Made by a program: the position numbers and the translations under genes. Positions 7,198 to 13,658 of a stretch of 17,445 nucleotides of DNA are shown here, piece after piece. The DNA is from JASFJH01 sp050117725 (GTDB taxonomy: Bacteria > Pseudomonadota > Gammaproteobacteria > AKS1), in assembly GCA_050117725.1 (NCBI GenBank), contig JASFME010000020.1, positions 1 through 17,445 of the forward strand. Direction: 5' to 3'. Position 1 is the first letter of the stretch; each line of letters starts with the position of its first letter. The notes under the pieces are model-generated. The model was not told the DNA's origin. It did not search any database and saw only the letters and a list, made by a program, of their open reading frames with translations.

Positions 7198-7800
7198 ATG
7201 ACGACATTGCGTACCGACCTGCAAATCATCAGTGAATGGATCGCCCCGGACAGCCGCATCCTCGATCTTGGTTGCGGTGACGGCACATTGCTGCGTCACC
7301 TCAAGGACACACGTAATGTCAACGGTTACGGTATCGAAATCGACCATGACCATGTCGTGCAATGCATCAACAAGGGGGTGAATGTTATCCAGGCCGACCT
7401 TGATGCCGGCCTGTCCGACTTTGATGCCGACAGCTTCGAATACGTGGCGATGACCCAGGCCCTGCAGGCCGTCAACTACCCGGACAAGCTGATCAGGGAA
7501 ATGCTGCGTGTCGGCCGTGAAGGCATTGTCACCTTCCCCAACTTCGGCCACTGGAAGGCACGCCTGCAGCTCGGCTTTGGGGGCCGTATGCCGGTGACCT
7601 CTACCCTGCCCAACGAGTGGTACAACACGGAAAACATTCATTTGTGCACACTGACGGACTTTGAGCAGCTGTGTGACAAACTCGGCATCGAGGTTATCGA
7701 ACGCACCGTGGTGGATGCGAAGCACCGTTCCAGCTTTGGCATGCGCCTGCTGCCGAACCTGCTCGGTGAGGTTGCAATTTATCGTTTCCGAAGAAAATAA
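7198..7800 (+). CDS. metW: MetW, methionine biosynthesis methyltransferase-fold protein
   Basis: MetW is a small SAM-dependent methyltransferase-fold protein encoded with MetX in many proteobacteria and needed for, or supportive of, homoserine acyltransferase activity. Visible features are the SAM-binding loop DLGCGDG (23-29), the acidic strand end GIEID (45-49), the TQALQAV segment (86-92) and the signature FPNFGHW (113-119). The 200-residue form starts at the ATG at 7198, supported by AAGGTG overlapping the metX stop. A GTG at 7189 would add only three residues. The metX-metW pairing is diagnostic. The next gene follows after 12 bases, so the operon may continue. Confidence 0.94.
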   Translation: MTTLRTDLQIISEWIAPDSRILDLGCGDGTLLRHLKDTRNVNGYGIEIDHDHVVQCINKGVNVIQADLDAGLSDFDADSFEYVAMTQALQAVNYPDKLIREMLRVGREGIVTFPNFGHWKARLQLGFGGRMPVTSTLPNEWYNTENIHLCTLTDFEQLCDKLGIEVIERTVVDAKHRSSFGMRLLPNLLGEVAIYRFRRK

Positions 7801-7812
7801 GGGGATACACCC

Positions 7813-8121
7813 GTGATTATCTGGCTGCAACGCCTCGTTTGTCTGGCCGGCTTTGGCATTATCCTTGCGATGCTGGTCTATTACAGTGTCGTACACCACG
7901 GTGCTACCGAGGCAGTGGCGGAGGCACAATATAGCCTGGTCGAGACCATGCTTATCTATGTTGGTGGCTGCCTGCTGTTATTCATCACCGGCCTCCCCCA
8001 ATTCTTGTGGAAGACGGACCGGCATCCCTTCTGGCAGAAAGCCTATCTGGTAGGTCTTGTTGCCAGTTTCCCTGGCCTCGGGCTTGGGCTGATGCTGATC
8101 GTCAGCCAGCTGCCGAAGTGA
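7813..8121 (+). CDS. Small membrane protein downstream of metW, function unknown
   Basis: I do not recognise this 102-residue protein. It has three predicted membrane segments (about 5-26, 44-64 and 78-98), a short acidic loop between the first two and a basic WKTDRHPFWQK loop before the third. The GTG start is supported by AAGGGGA at 7799-7805 with eight bases of spacing, and no ATG lies nearby in frame. It begins 12 bases after metW, so it is probably translated from the met transcript. No motif points to a role in methionine metabolism; it may simply be carried along. Confidence 0.75.
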   Translation: MIIWLQRLVCLAGFGIILAMLVYYSVVHHGATEAVAEAQYSLVETMLIYVGGCLLLFITGLPQFLWKTDRHPFWQKAYLVGLVASFPGLGLGLMLIVSQLPK

Positions 8122-8163
8122 TCAGATGACTCCCCGGCTAGCAACATTTATTACTGCTGCGTT

Positions 8164-8544
8164 ATGGCAAAACAGGTAGTTTATTCAGTCATCGATTCAC
8201 CATTGCACCCGAATTTTTCATCGCTTTACGAAAAACTCGGACTGCAAGAGATCAAACTGACCTCGCAACGAAAGGCGATGGGTGAACTGAAAAAAAACCG
8301 GCCGGATTATGTGGTCGCAGATTTTCTGTATGGCTACGGTAACAACTACGCTGGCATCAACCTGAGCAATCTCGACGTATTCCTGCGCAGCCTGCAAAAA
8401 TATGCACCTGAAGCAAAAGTGATCGTACTGGCGGAAAAAGAGGAACGGCAATTCGTCGACAAGCTCGGCGAACTGTTCCCGCTACACGGCGTGCTCGTCC
8501 ATCCCGTACAAGAAGCCGACATCGCCGCGTTACTGCCGGGCTAG
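8164..8544 (+). CDS. Receiver-like (CheY-fold) protein lacking key residues, function unknown
   Basis: This 126-residue soluble protein is not a family I can name. Its layout resembles a response-regulator receiver. PDYVVADF places an aspartate (D53) at the end of a hydrophobic strand, as in a phosphoacceptor strand. VIVLAEKEE (86-94) is like the strand that normally ends in Thr/Ser but has Ala90, and HGVLVHPV (108-115) has His113 where the conserved Lys-Pro would be. The N-terminal strand lacks the usual acidic pair. If the fold is right, this is a pseudo-receiver that probably does not phosphorylate normally. It follows the membrane gene by 42 bases, has no good ribosome binding site, and its stop codon overlaps that of the convergent ampG. 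Confidence 0.7.
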   Translation: MAKQVVYSVIDSPLHPNFSSLYEKLGLQEIKLTSQRKAMGELKKNRPDYVVADFLYGYGNNYAGINLSNLDVFLRSLQKYAPEAKVIVLAEKEERQFVDKLGELFPLHGVLVHPVQEADIAALLPG

Positions 8545-9926
8545 TCACGTCCCGCCTGCTCCTCGGCAAGGCGTTGCCGTTCGCGGGCCTTGCCCGAGAA
8601 GGTCACGTACAACGTGAGCAGGATAGCCGGGAGGCCGAGCACGGCGGCATAGGTGAAAAAGAACACGTAACCCTGGGCCTCGACCACGATCCCGGAAAAA
8701 CCACCGAGAAACTTCGCCGGCAGGGTCATCAGGGAACTGAACAGCGCGTACTGCGTGGCCGTGTAGTTACCGCTGGTCAGGCTGGACAGGTAGGCAATAA
8801 ACGCCGAGGTCGCCAGGCCACCCGAGAAATTATCCGCGCTGATCACGACTGCCAGCCACAGGCGATCCGGGCCAAGCGTGGCAAGATAGGCAAACAACAG
8901 GTTGGTAACAGCAACGAGGATCGCGCCGATGACCAGCGGCCGGAACACGCCATAGCGCACGACGAACACGCCGCCGAGGGCGGCGCCGAAGATGGTCATG
9001 AAGAAACCGAAGATCTTCGAGATGTTGGCGATATCCGGCTTGGAAAAACCGAGGTCAAGATAAAACGGGTTGGCCATGACACCCATCGTGATATCCGAGA
9101 TGCGGTACACGCCGACCAGCAGCAGGATCAGTAGCGCAAGCTTGCCATAACGCGAAAAGAAATCGACAAACGGGCTGACCACAGCATACCCGAACCAGGC
9201 CTGCAGGCGTTGCAGACCATTCGGTGCATGGGCCAGTTGCGCCAAACTGTCAGAGACCGCCTGTTCGCGCTGTCGTACAACGTCACTGACGACATGTTCC
9301 GGTTCCTGGACCAGCAGGACTGTCACCATCCCCACACTCACACACGCTGCCATGACCAGGTACGTGATCGACCAGTCAGTATATTCCGCAATATAAAATG
9401 CACCGGCACCGGCAACGAGCAAGGCAACACGGTAACCCAGGATATACATGGCCGACATCGCGCCCTGGTATTCCTTGTCGACGGCCTCGATGCGGTAGGC
9501 GTCGAGGGCGACGTCCTGCGTCGCCGAGGAAAACGCGACGAGCAGCGCAAACAGCGCAATGCCCGCAAGATCGGCACGGGGATCGATCACAGCCATACCC
9601 ATCAGGCCAACGGCAATACCGGTTTGTGCAGCCAGCATCCAGCCGCGCCGCTTGCCCAAAATACGTGTCAGCAAGGGGAACGGCAGGCGATCGATGACCG
9701 GTGCCCAGATCACCTTGATCGAATAGGTAATGCCGACCCAGCTGAAAAAACCGATGGTGGCGCGACTGATATCGGCCTCGGTCAGCCAGGCTGACAACGT
9801 CGAGAACACGAGCAGAAACGGCAGCCCCGCGGAAAAACCCAGGAACAGCATCGCGAATACACGCGGCCGCGTATAGACGAGAAAGGCCTCTTTCCAGCTG
9901 TGCGGGTGATTGGCTTGCGTAGTCAC
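8541..9926 (-). CDS. ampG: AmpG family muropeptide MFS permease
   Basis: AmpG imports anhydromuropeptides from the periplasm for cell-wall recycling and can influence beta-lactamase induction. The 461-residue inner membrane protein has at least 12 hydrophobic segments. Signatures are the N-terminal YTRPRVFAMLFLGFSAGLPF, WAPVIDR (74-80), GKRRGWM (91-97) and SSATQDVALDAYRIE (133-147). I chose the GTG at 9926 because it gives the usual AmpG N-terminus shortly before the TRPRV motif. A TTG at 9989 would add 21 unlike residues and lies upstream of a possible -10 (TACACT, 9957-9952 on this strand). No strong ribosome binding site supports either. Its stop overlaps the convergent upstream gene. Confidence 0.9.
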   Translation of the reverse strand: MTTQANHPHSWKEAFLVYTRPRVFAMLFLGFSAGLPFLLVFSTLSAWLTEADISRATIGFFSWVGITYSIKVIWAPVIDRLPFPLLTRILGKRRGWMLAAQTGIAVGLMGMAVIDPRADLAGIALFALLVAFSSATQDVALDAYRIEAVDKEYQGAMSAMYILGYRVALLVAGAGAFYIAEYTDWSITYLVMAACVSVGMVTVLLVQEPEHVVSDVVRQREQAVSDSLAQLAHAPNGLQRLQAWFGYAVVSPFVDFFSRYGKLALLILLLVGVYRISDITMGVMANPFYLDLGFSKPDIANISKIFGFFMTIFGAALGGVFVVRYGVFRPLVIGAILVAVTNLLFAYLATLGPDRLWLAVVISADNFSGGLATSAFIAYLSSLTSGNYTATQYALFSSLMTLPAKFLGGFSGIVVEAQGYVFFFTYAAVLGLPAILLTLYVTFSGKARERQRLAEEQAGRD

Positions 9927-10038
9927 GGAATATCTTTGGCTTGTTTTCGCCAGTGTAGCATGAGTGCCGGCCGTGTGACTGGACGCCAATATGGTTCGCG
10001 TTTACATTGAGTAGAGGCAATGTCGTAGTGGAGCAACG

Positions 10039-10635
10039 ATGTACTACTGGTTATGGGCAGGGGTGTTCGCCGTTGTGTTTGCCTGGTCAGTTGTCAACCC
10101 GGCTGATTACGAGATCTGGTTTCTCGAAACGTTCCCGGCCATGATTGGCGTGGCCCTTATGGCCCTGACCCGGCAGCGCTTTCCGCTCACACCGCTACTG
10201 TATGTGTTGATCCTCGGCCACTGCATCGTGCTGCTTGTCGGCGGGCATTACACCTATGCCGAGGTGCCACTGTTTAACTGGATACGGGATACCTTCGAGC
10301 ACACGCGCAATAATTACGACAAGGTCGGACATTTCGTGCAGGGCTTCGTGCCGGCCATGGTCGCGCGTGAACTCGTGATTCGCCTGAAGCTCATTAACGG
10401 GCGTGCCTGGCAGGCCTTTTTCATTATCTGCACCTGTCTGGCCATCAGTGCCTTTTACGAATTGATCGAATGGTGGGTGGCACTGGCCAGTGAAGAGGCT
10501 GCCGAGGCCTTCCTTGGCACACAGGGCTACGCCTGGGACACGCAAAGCGACATGGGCTACGCCCTGTATGGCGCTGTGATCGCGTTGCTGGTAATGTCGC
10601 GCCTGCATGACCGGCAACTGCAACGGGTAGCCTGA
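10039..10635 (+). CDS. yjdF: YjdF/DUF2238 family inner membrane protein
   Basis: This 198-residue protein has six predicted membrane segments and conserved polar residues typical of the YjdF (DUF2238) family: YDKVGHF (93-99), FYELIEWW (139-146) and WDTQSDM (166-172). The buried Asp, His and Glu residues suggest a metal site or intramembrane catalysis, but no biochemical function is known to me. GGAG at 10030-10033, five bases before the ATG, supports the start. It is divergent from ampG across 112 bases. The following membrane gene starts three bases after its stop, so the two probably form an operon. Confidence 0.88.
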   Translation: MYYWLWAGVFAVVFAWSVVNPADYEIWFLETFPAMIGVALMALTRQRFPLTPLLYVLILGHCIVLLVGGHYTYAEVPLFNWIRDTFEHTRNNYDKVGHFVQGFVPAMVARELVIRLKLINGRAWQAFFIICTCLAISAFYELIEWWVALASEEAAEAFLGTQGYAWDTQSDMGYALYGAVIALLVMSRLHDRQLQRVA

Positions 10636-10638
10636 ACA

Positions 10639-11190
10639 ATGGCGAACACAATGAACACGAATACCGTCAACAAGAACGCAACATTTATCACCCTCATCAG
10701 CTGGGTGTTCATTCTCATCGGTGGCTTCATCGCGCTGGGCACACTCATGCAAAGCCTGATGCTGACCTTCCTGTATTCCAACGAGGAGTTTGCCGCGGCC
10801 ATGGAGTTATCCAGCAAGGACATGCCGGCCCAGGCCGCCTTCATGCTCGATCACATCCGGAGCATTTCCTGGTCGGCATTTGCCGTCGCCGCGCTGCTGG
10901 TCACCGCCAGTATCGGTATGCTGCGCCGGAAAAACTGCGCGCGCCTGCTGTTCATCGGCATGATGTGGCTGTTTGCGGTGGTGACCGTGACGATGGCCGT
11001 GGTGCAGCTTGGTTACCTCGGCAACCTGTCCGCCGGGAAAGACCTGCCGGCAGGATTCACCAAGCTCATGCAGGCCACCAAGCTGATGAGCCTGCTATTC
11101 GGCATTGGCCTGGGCGTGCTGTTCGGCTGGCTGGGCTGGAAACTGGGTCGGCCGGCGATCAAGGCCGAATTCCGGGCAAATGCCGACTGA
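10639..11190 (+). CDS. Four-helix membrane protein, function unknown
   Basis: I do not recognise this 183-residue protein. It has an Asn/Thr-rich N-terminus and four predicted membrane segments (about 17-40, 77-95, 102-126 and 146-168). A loop with an acidic stretch (about 48-70) lies between the first and second, and a short charged tail ends the protein. Three bases separate its start from the yjdF stop. An in-frame ATG at 10651 is an alternative start, and neither has a clear ribosome binding site. Its stop directly abuts the stop of the convergent exonuclease gene with no spacer. The pairing with a YjdF protein is the only functional hint. Confidence 0.72.
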   Translation: MANTMNTNTVNKNATFITLISWVFILIGGFIALGTLMQSLMLTFLYSNEEFAAAMELSSKDMPAQAAFMLDHIRSISWSAFAVAALLVTASIGMLRRKNCARLLFIGMMWLFAVVTVTMAVVQLGYLGNLSAGKDLPAGFTKLMQATKLMSLLFGIGLGVLFGWLGWKLGRPAIKAEFRANAD

Positions 11191-11964
11191 TTACAGCTCG
11201 ATATCGTAATCAATCGTCAGCGGCGCGTGATCGGAAAACCACTTGTCCTTGTAGATACGTGCCTTGCACACCTTGTCCTCCAGCCCCGGGGTAATGACAT
11301 GGTAGTCAATCCGCCAGCCGACGTTCTTTGCCCGCGCCTGGCCACGGTTTGACCACCACGTGTATTGTTCGGGGCGTTGATCGACAACGCGGAAGGCATC
11401 GACGTAACCGGTTTTTGTGAACAGCGTTTCCATCCATTCCCGCTCGACGGGCGTGCAACCTGAATTCTTCTGGTTGCTCTTGAAGTTCTTGATGTCGATT
11501 TCCTTGTGCACCGTATTCCAGTCGCCGCAGATGATGTATTCGCGGCGCTTGCGGCGCATGGCCTTGAGCTCGTCCATCATGCGCTCCATGAAGGCCAGTT
11601 TGCGCTGCTGGCGCTCCTCGCTGGCCGAGCCCGACGGCAGGTAGAATGACACGACGCTGAGTTTGCCGAAGTCAGCCTGGATCCAGCGACCCTCGTTATC
11701 GACCGGGTCCCAGCCCAGTCCCGTGGTGACCCTGTCCGGTTCACGGCGCGCGTAGAGCGCCACGCCGCTGTAGCCCTTTTTTTCTGCATCGAAGTAATAG
11801 CAGTGGAACGGCTTCGGGTAAAACGTGCCGTTATCGAGCTGGTGCTCCTGTGCCTTGGTCTCCTGCAGGCACACCACGTCGGCGCGTTGCCGCTTCAACC
11901 AGTCGTAAAACCCCTTTCTCTGTGCTGCCCGGATACCGTTTACATTTACCGAGATAACCCGCAT
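11191..11964 (-). CDS. xthA: Exonuclease III family protein, Crc-like but with nuclease residues intact
   Basis: This 257-residue protein is an exonuclease III/AP endonuclease family member (EEP fold) that would act on abasic sites and 3' ends in DNA. All expected catalytic positions are present: N7, E35 in QETK, Y108, D148 and N150 in GDWN, D220 in RIDY, and D245-H246 in SDH. Overall it resembles Pseudomonas Crc, a translational repressor cofactor from this family. Shared segments as I recall include RRKRREYI near 138-144, GWRxDYxVxTPGL near 216-228 and the HAPLxxDYD end. Crc has lost several catalytic residues, so a DNA repair enzyme is more likely here. The ATG at 11964 has AAGG nine bases upstream and gives the standard MRVISVNVNG start. 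A TTG three codons earlier is less likely. It is divergent from pyrE. Confidence 0.92.
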   Translation of the reverse strand: MRVISVNVNGIRAAQRKGFYDWLKRQRADVVCLQETKAQEHQLDNGTFYPKPFHCYYFDAEKKGYSGVALYARREPDRVTTGLGWDPVDNEGRWIQADFGKLSVVSFYLPSGSASEERQQRKLAFMERMMDELKAMRRKRREYIICGDWNTVHKEIDIKNFKSNQKNSGCTPVEREWMETLFTKTGYVDAFRVVDQRPEQYTWWSNRGQARAKNVGWRIDYHVITPGLEDKVCKARIYKDKWFSDHAPLTIDYDIEL

Positions 11965-11990
11965 GCGTTTCAACCTTGTCTGTCAGCGTG

Positions 11991-11997
11991 TATGATA
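11991..11997. promoter_or_regulatory. Overlapping -10 elements of the xthA/pyrE divergent promoter
   Basis: TATGATA reads as TATGAT towards pyrE and as TATCAT towards xthA. Start sites predicted from it would leave leaders of roughly 37 bases for pyrE and 20 for the exonuclease gene, both plausible. No clear -35 hexamers are seen at 17 bases on either side. Confidence 0.4.
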
Positions 11998-12039
11998 GCG
12001 CGCCATAGCATTCCACAGATTCAGACAGATTTATACATC

Positions 12040-12690
12040 ATGAAAGATTATCAACGCGCCTTCCTCGATTTTGCGATTGCCACGGGTGTGCTGTGTTTCG
12101 GTGAGTTCACACTGAAATCCGGCCGGGTCAGCCCGTATTTTTTCAATAGCGGCCTGTTCAATAGCGGTGAGAGTCTCGCCAAACTCGGTCGCTATTATGC
12201 CCAGGCAATTACCGATGCCGGGATCGAGTTCGACTGCATGTTCGGCCCGGCCTACAAGGGCATCCCGCTGGTCAGTACGGCCAGCGTCGCGCTGTATGAT
12301 CACCATGGTCGCAACGTACCGTATGTCTTCAATCGCAAGGAAACCAAGGACCATGGCGAGGGCGGCATGACCGTCGGCGCGAAACTCGAAGGCCGGGTCC
12401 TGATTATCGATGACGTGATCTCGTCCGGCATGTCGGTGGATGAGTCGGTAGAGATCATCAAGGCCGCCGGTGCCACCCCGGCCGGCGTGGCGATTTCACT
12501 CGACCGCATGGAACGCGGCCTAGACAGCGATTTGTCTGCCGTGCAATCGGTCGAGCAGCGCCACGGCATCAAGGTAGCAAGTATCGTCACCCTCGATGAC
12601 CTGGTGACCTATCTCGAAGACAAACCGGATGATGCTGACGCGCTGGAGCGGATCCGGGCCTACCGTGAGCAATACGGTTTGAATCAATAA
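12040..12690 (+). CDS. pyrE: Orotate phosphoribosyltransferase
   Basis: PyrE converts orotate and PRPP to orotidine monophosphate in pyrimidine synthesis. The 216-residue protein has the usual length. Features include the catalytic-loop region NRKETKDHGEGG (98-109), the PRPP-binding motif VLIIDDVISSG (120-130), FGPAYKGIP (68-76) and the substrate lysine K26 in FTLKSGR. The reading frame is open further upstream, but the family N-terminus MKDYQRAFLDFAI begins at the ATG at 12040. That start lies downstream of the likely -10 element, and it has no obvious ribosome binding site. It is divergent from the exonuclease gene and convergent with the TauE/SafE gene across an inverted REP pair. A pyrE-ExoIII/Crc adjacency is also seen in Pseudomonas. 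Confidence 0.96.
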   Translation: MKDYQRAFLDFAIATGVLCFGEFTLKSGRVSPYFFNSGLFNSGESLAKLGRYYAQAITDAGIEFDCMFGPAYKGIPLVSTASVALYDHHGRNVPYVFNRKETKDHGEGGMTVGAKLEGRVLIIDDVISSGMSVDESVEIIKAAGATPAGVAISLDRMERGLDSDLSAVQSVEQRHGIKVASIVTLDDLVTYLEDKPDDADALERIRAYREQYGLNQ

Positions 12691-12694
12691 TGGT

Positions 12695-12776
12695 GTAGGT
12701 CGGATTAGTGAGCGAACGTAATCCGACAATGCTGGATCGCATCGGATTACGTCGTGTTACTCCTAATCCGACCTGC
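12695..12776. repeat. Inverted pair of REP-like palindromes (BIME-like)
   Basis: Two related palindromes face each other in the pyrE/permease gap. The first (12695-12727) begins GTAG and forms a 9-base stem GTCGGATTA / TAATCCGAC around an 11-base loop. The second (12742-12776) is in opposite orientation with stem TCGGATTA / TAATCCGA. The outer 14-base ends, GTAGGTCGGATTAG and CTAATCCGACCTGC, are inverted copies with one mismatch, so the whole can fold as one long hairpin or as two. The GTAG head and imperfect palindrome are hallmarks of REP elements mobilised by TnpA-REP (RAYT) transposases. It may also end transcription from both sides. Confidence 0.75.
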
Positions 12777-12780
12777 GTGA

Positions 12781-13530
12781 TTAACCCAGTATCAGCTTCA
12801 GCCCCACGGCAATGGTGATCACTTCATAAATACGCTTGATCCAGCGGTTGCCTTTGACAATCGCCAGGTGCGCGCCGAGATAGCCACCCAGTAATGAACC
12901 GAGTAGCAGTGCCGGCAACCAGTCCCACTTGATCTCGCCGAGCCAGCCGAGTGTCACCGCGCCCGTGCCGTTCCAGAACACCCCGACCAGGATCAGCGTA
13001 TAGGCCACGGCACGCCGGTAATCGAGACCGAACCAGCGCACCAGCCACAGGGTCACGAACAGGCCGGTACCCGAGGTCAGGGAGCCGTTCAGGACACCGA
13101 TCACAAACAGTACGCCGCCGCCCAGCAGAAAGCCGCTGCGGTCGCGGTGTGACGGCGTATGCCCGAGACCAAGCCCCGGCTTCAGCCACGAGTACACACC
13201 GAGCCCGAGCGTGAGGACACCCAGTGCCAGCTGCGCGAGCCGGTCCGGCACATCGAGGATCAGGGTTGCGCCGAGCACGACACCGGGCAGACCGGCAGCC
13301 AGAATAAACAGCGCGAAACGGCGTTCCAGTGCATCTTCACGCAGATGCCGGACTGTCGCCCCCACGCCGAGTGCAACACTCGCGACCTTGTGCGTGGCCA
13401 ACGCGACGGCAAACGGCAGACCCAGGAAGATCAGGGCGGGAAGCTGGATCAATCCTGCGCCACCACCGGCAAAGGCGGAAAACAGGTTCGCCAGCAACGA
13501 GATAACGAACAGGACAAGCTGTTCAAACAT
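12781..13530 (-). CDS. TauE/SafE family permease (sulfite/anion export type)
   Basis: This 249-residue inner membrane protein shows the two-repeat, roughly eight-helix design of the TauE/SafE family. The family includes exporters or importers of sulfite, sulfoacetate and other small organic or sulfur anions. The first repeat opens with FAGGGAGLIQLPALIFLG (20-37) and THKVASVALG. The second has the equivalent GVLNGSLTSGTGLFVTLW and a later RRAVAYTLILVGVFWN. The ATG at 13530 gives a full first helix, although the ribosome binding site is poor. It is divergent from the DUF4124 gene and convergent with pyrE. No sulfur-metabolism gene lies nearby, so the transported anion cannot be named. Confidence 0.9.
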   Translation of the reverse strand: MFEQLVLFVISLLANLFSAFAGGGAGLIQLPALIFLGLPFAVALATHKVASVALGVGATVRHLREDALERRFALFILAAGLPGVVLGATLILDVPDRLAQLALGVLTLGLGVYSWLKPGLGLGHTPSHRDRSGFLLGGGVLFVIGVLNGSLTSGTGLFVTLWLVRWFGLDYRRAVAYTLILVGVFWNGTGAVTLGWLGEIKWDWLPALLLGSLLGGYLGAHLAIVKGNRWIKRIYEVITIAVGLKLILG

Positions 13531-13586
13531 GCTTTGTGTCCAGCTGTGACATGGTTCGCGGCCGGAGAACCCCTGCAGGCGGCATA

Positions 13587-13615
13587 ATGACTAACACGTA
13601 GACGCCGTCTATACT
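13587..13615 (+). promoter_or_regulatory. Sigma70-type promoter of the DUF4124 gene
   Basis: ATGACT (13587-13592) and TATACT (13610-13615) are separated by 17 bases and match the -35 and -10 consensus at four and five of six positions. The predicted start near 13622 gives a leader of about 37 bases. A 13-base palindrome fills the end of the spacer. Confidence 0.5.
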
Positions 13616-13631
13616 GAATTGATAAATCAAT
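13599..13631. promoter_or_regulatory. Two candidate operator palindromes at the DUF4124/permease divergent promoter
   Basis: TAGACG-C-CGTCTA (13599-13611) is a perfect 6+6 inverted repeat inside the promoter spacer and overlapping the -10 element. ATTGAT-AA-ATCAAT (13618-13631) is a second perfect 6+6 inverted repeat over the predicted transcription start. Such placement suits repressor binding, but no regulator is identified. Confidence 0.35.
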
Positions 13632-13658
13632 GATGCCTCACTCTAACAGGGTTGTACC

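Noticed and set aside
8574..9794. Plus-strand open frames of 186 and 194 codons
   Set aside because: Both lie antisense to ampG, which has clear family motifs. Their products are hydrophilic, Gln/Arg/His-rich and resemble nothing.
10004..10023. ACATTG / CAATGT inverted repeat upstream of yjdF as an operator
   Set aside because: Six-base arms with an 8-base spacer are expected by chance, and no promoter element can be placed convincingly around it.
11803..12039. N-terminal extension of PyrE by 79 codons
   Set aside because: The frame is merely open. It overlaps the divergent exonuclease gene and the promoter region, and known PyrE proteins begin at the ATG at 12040.
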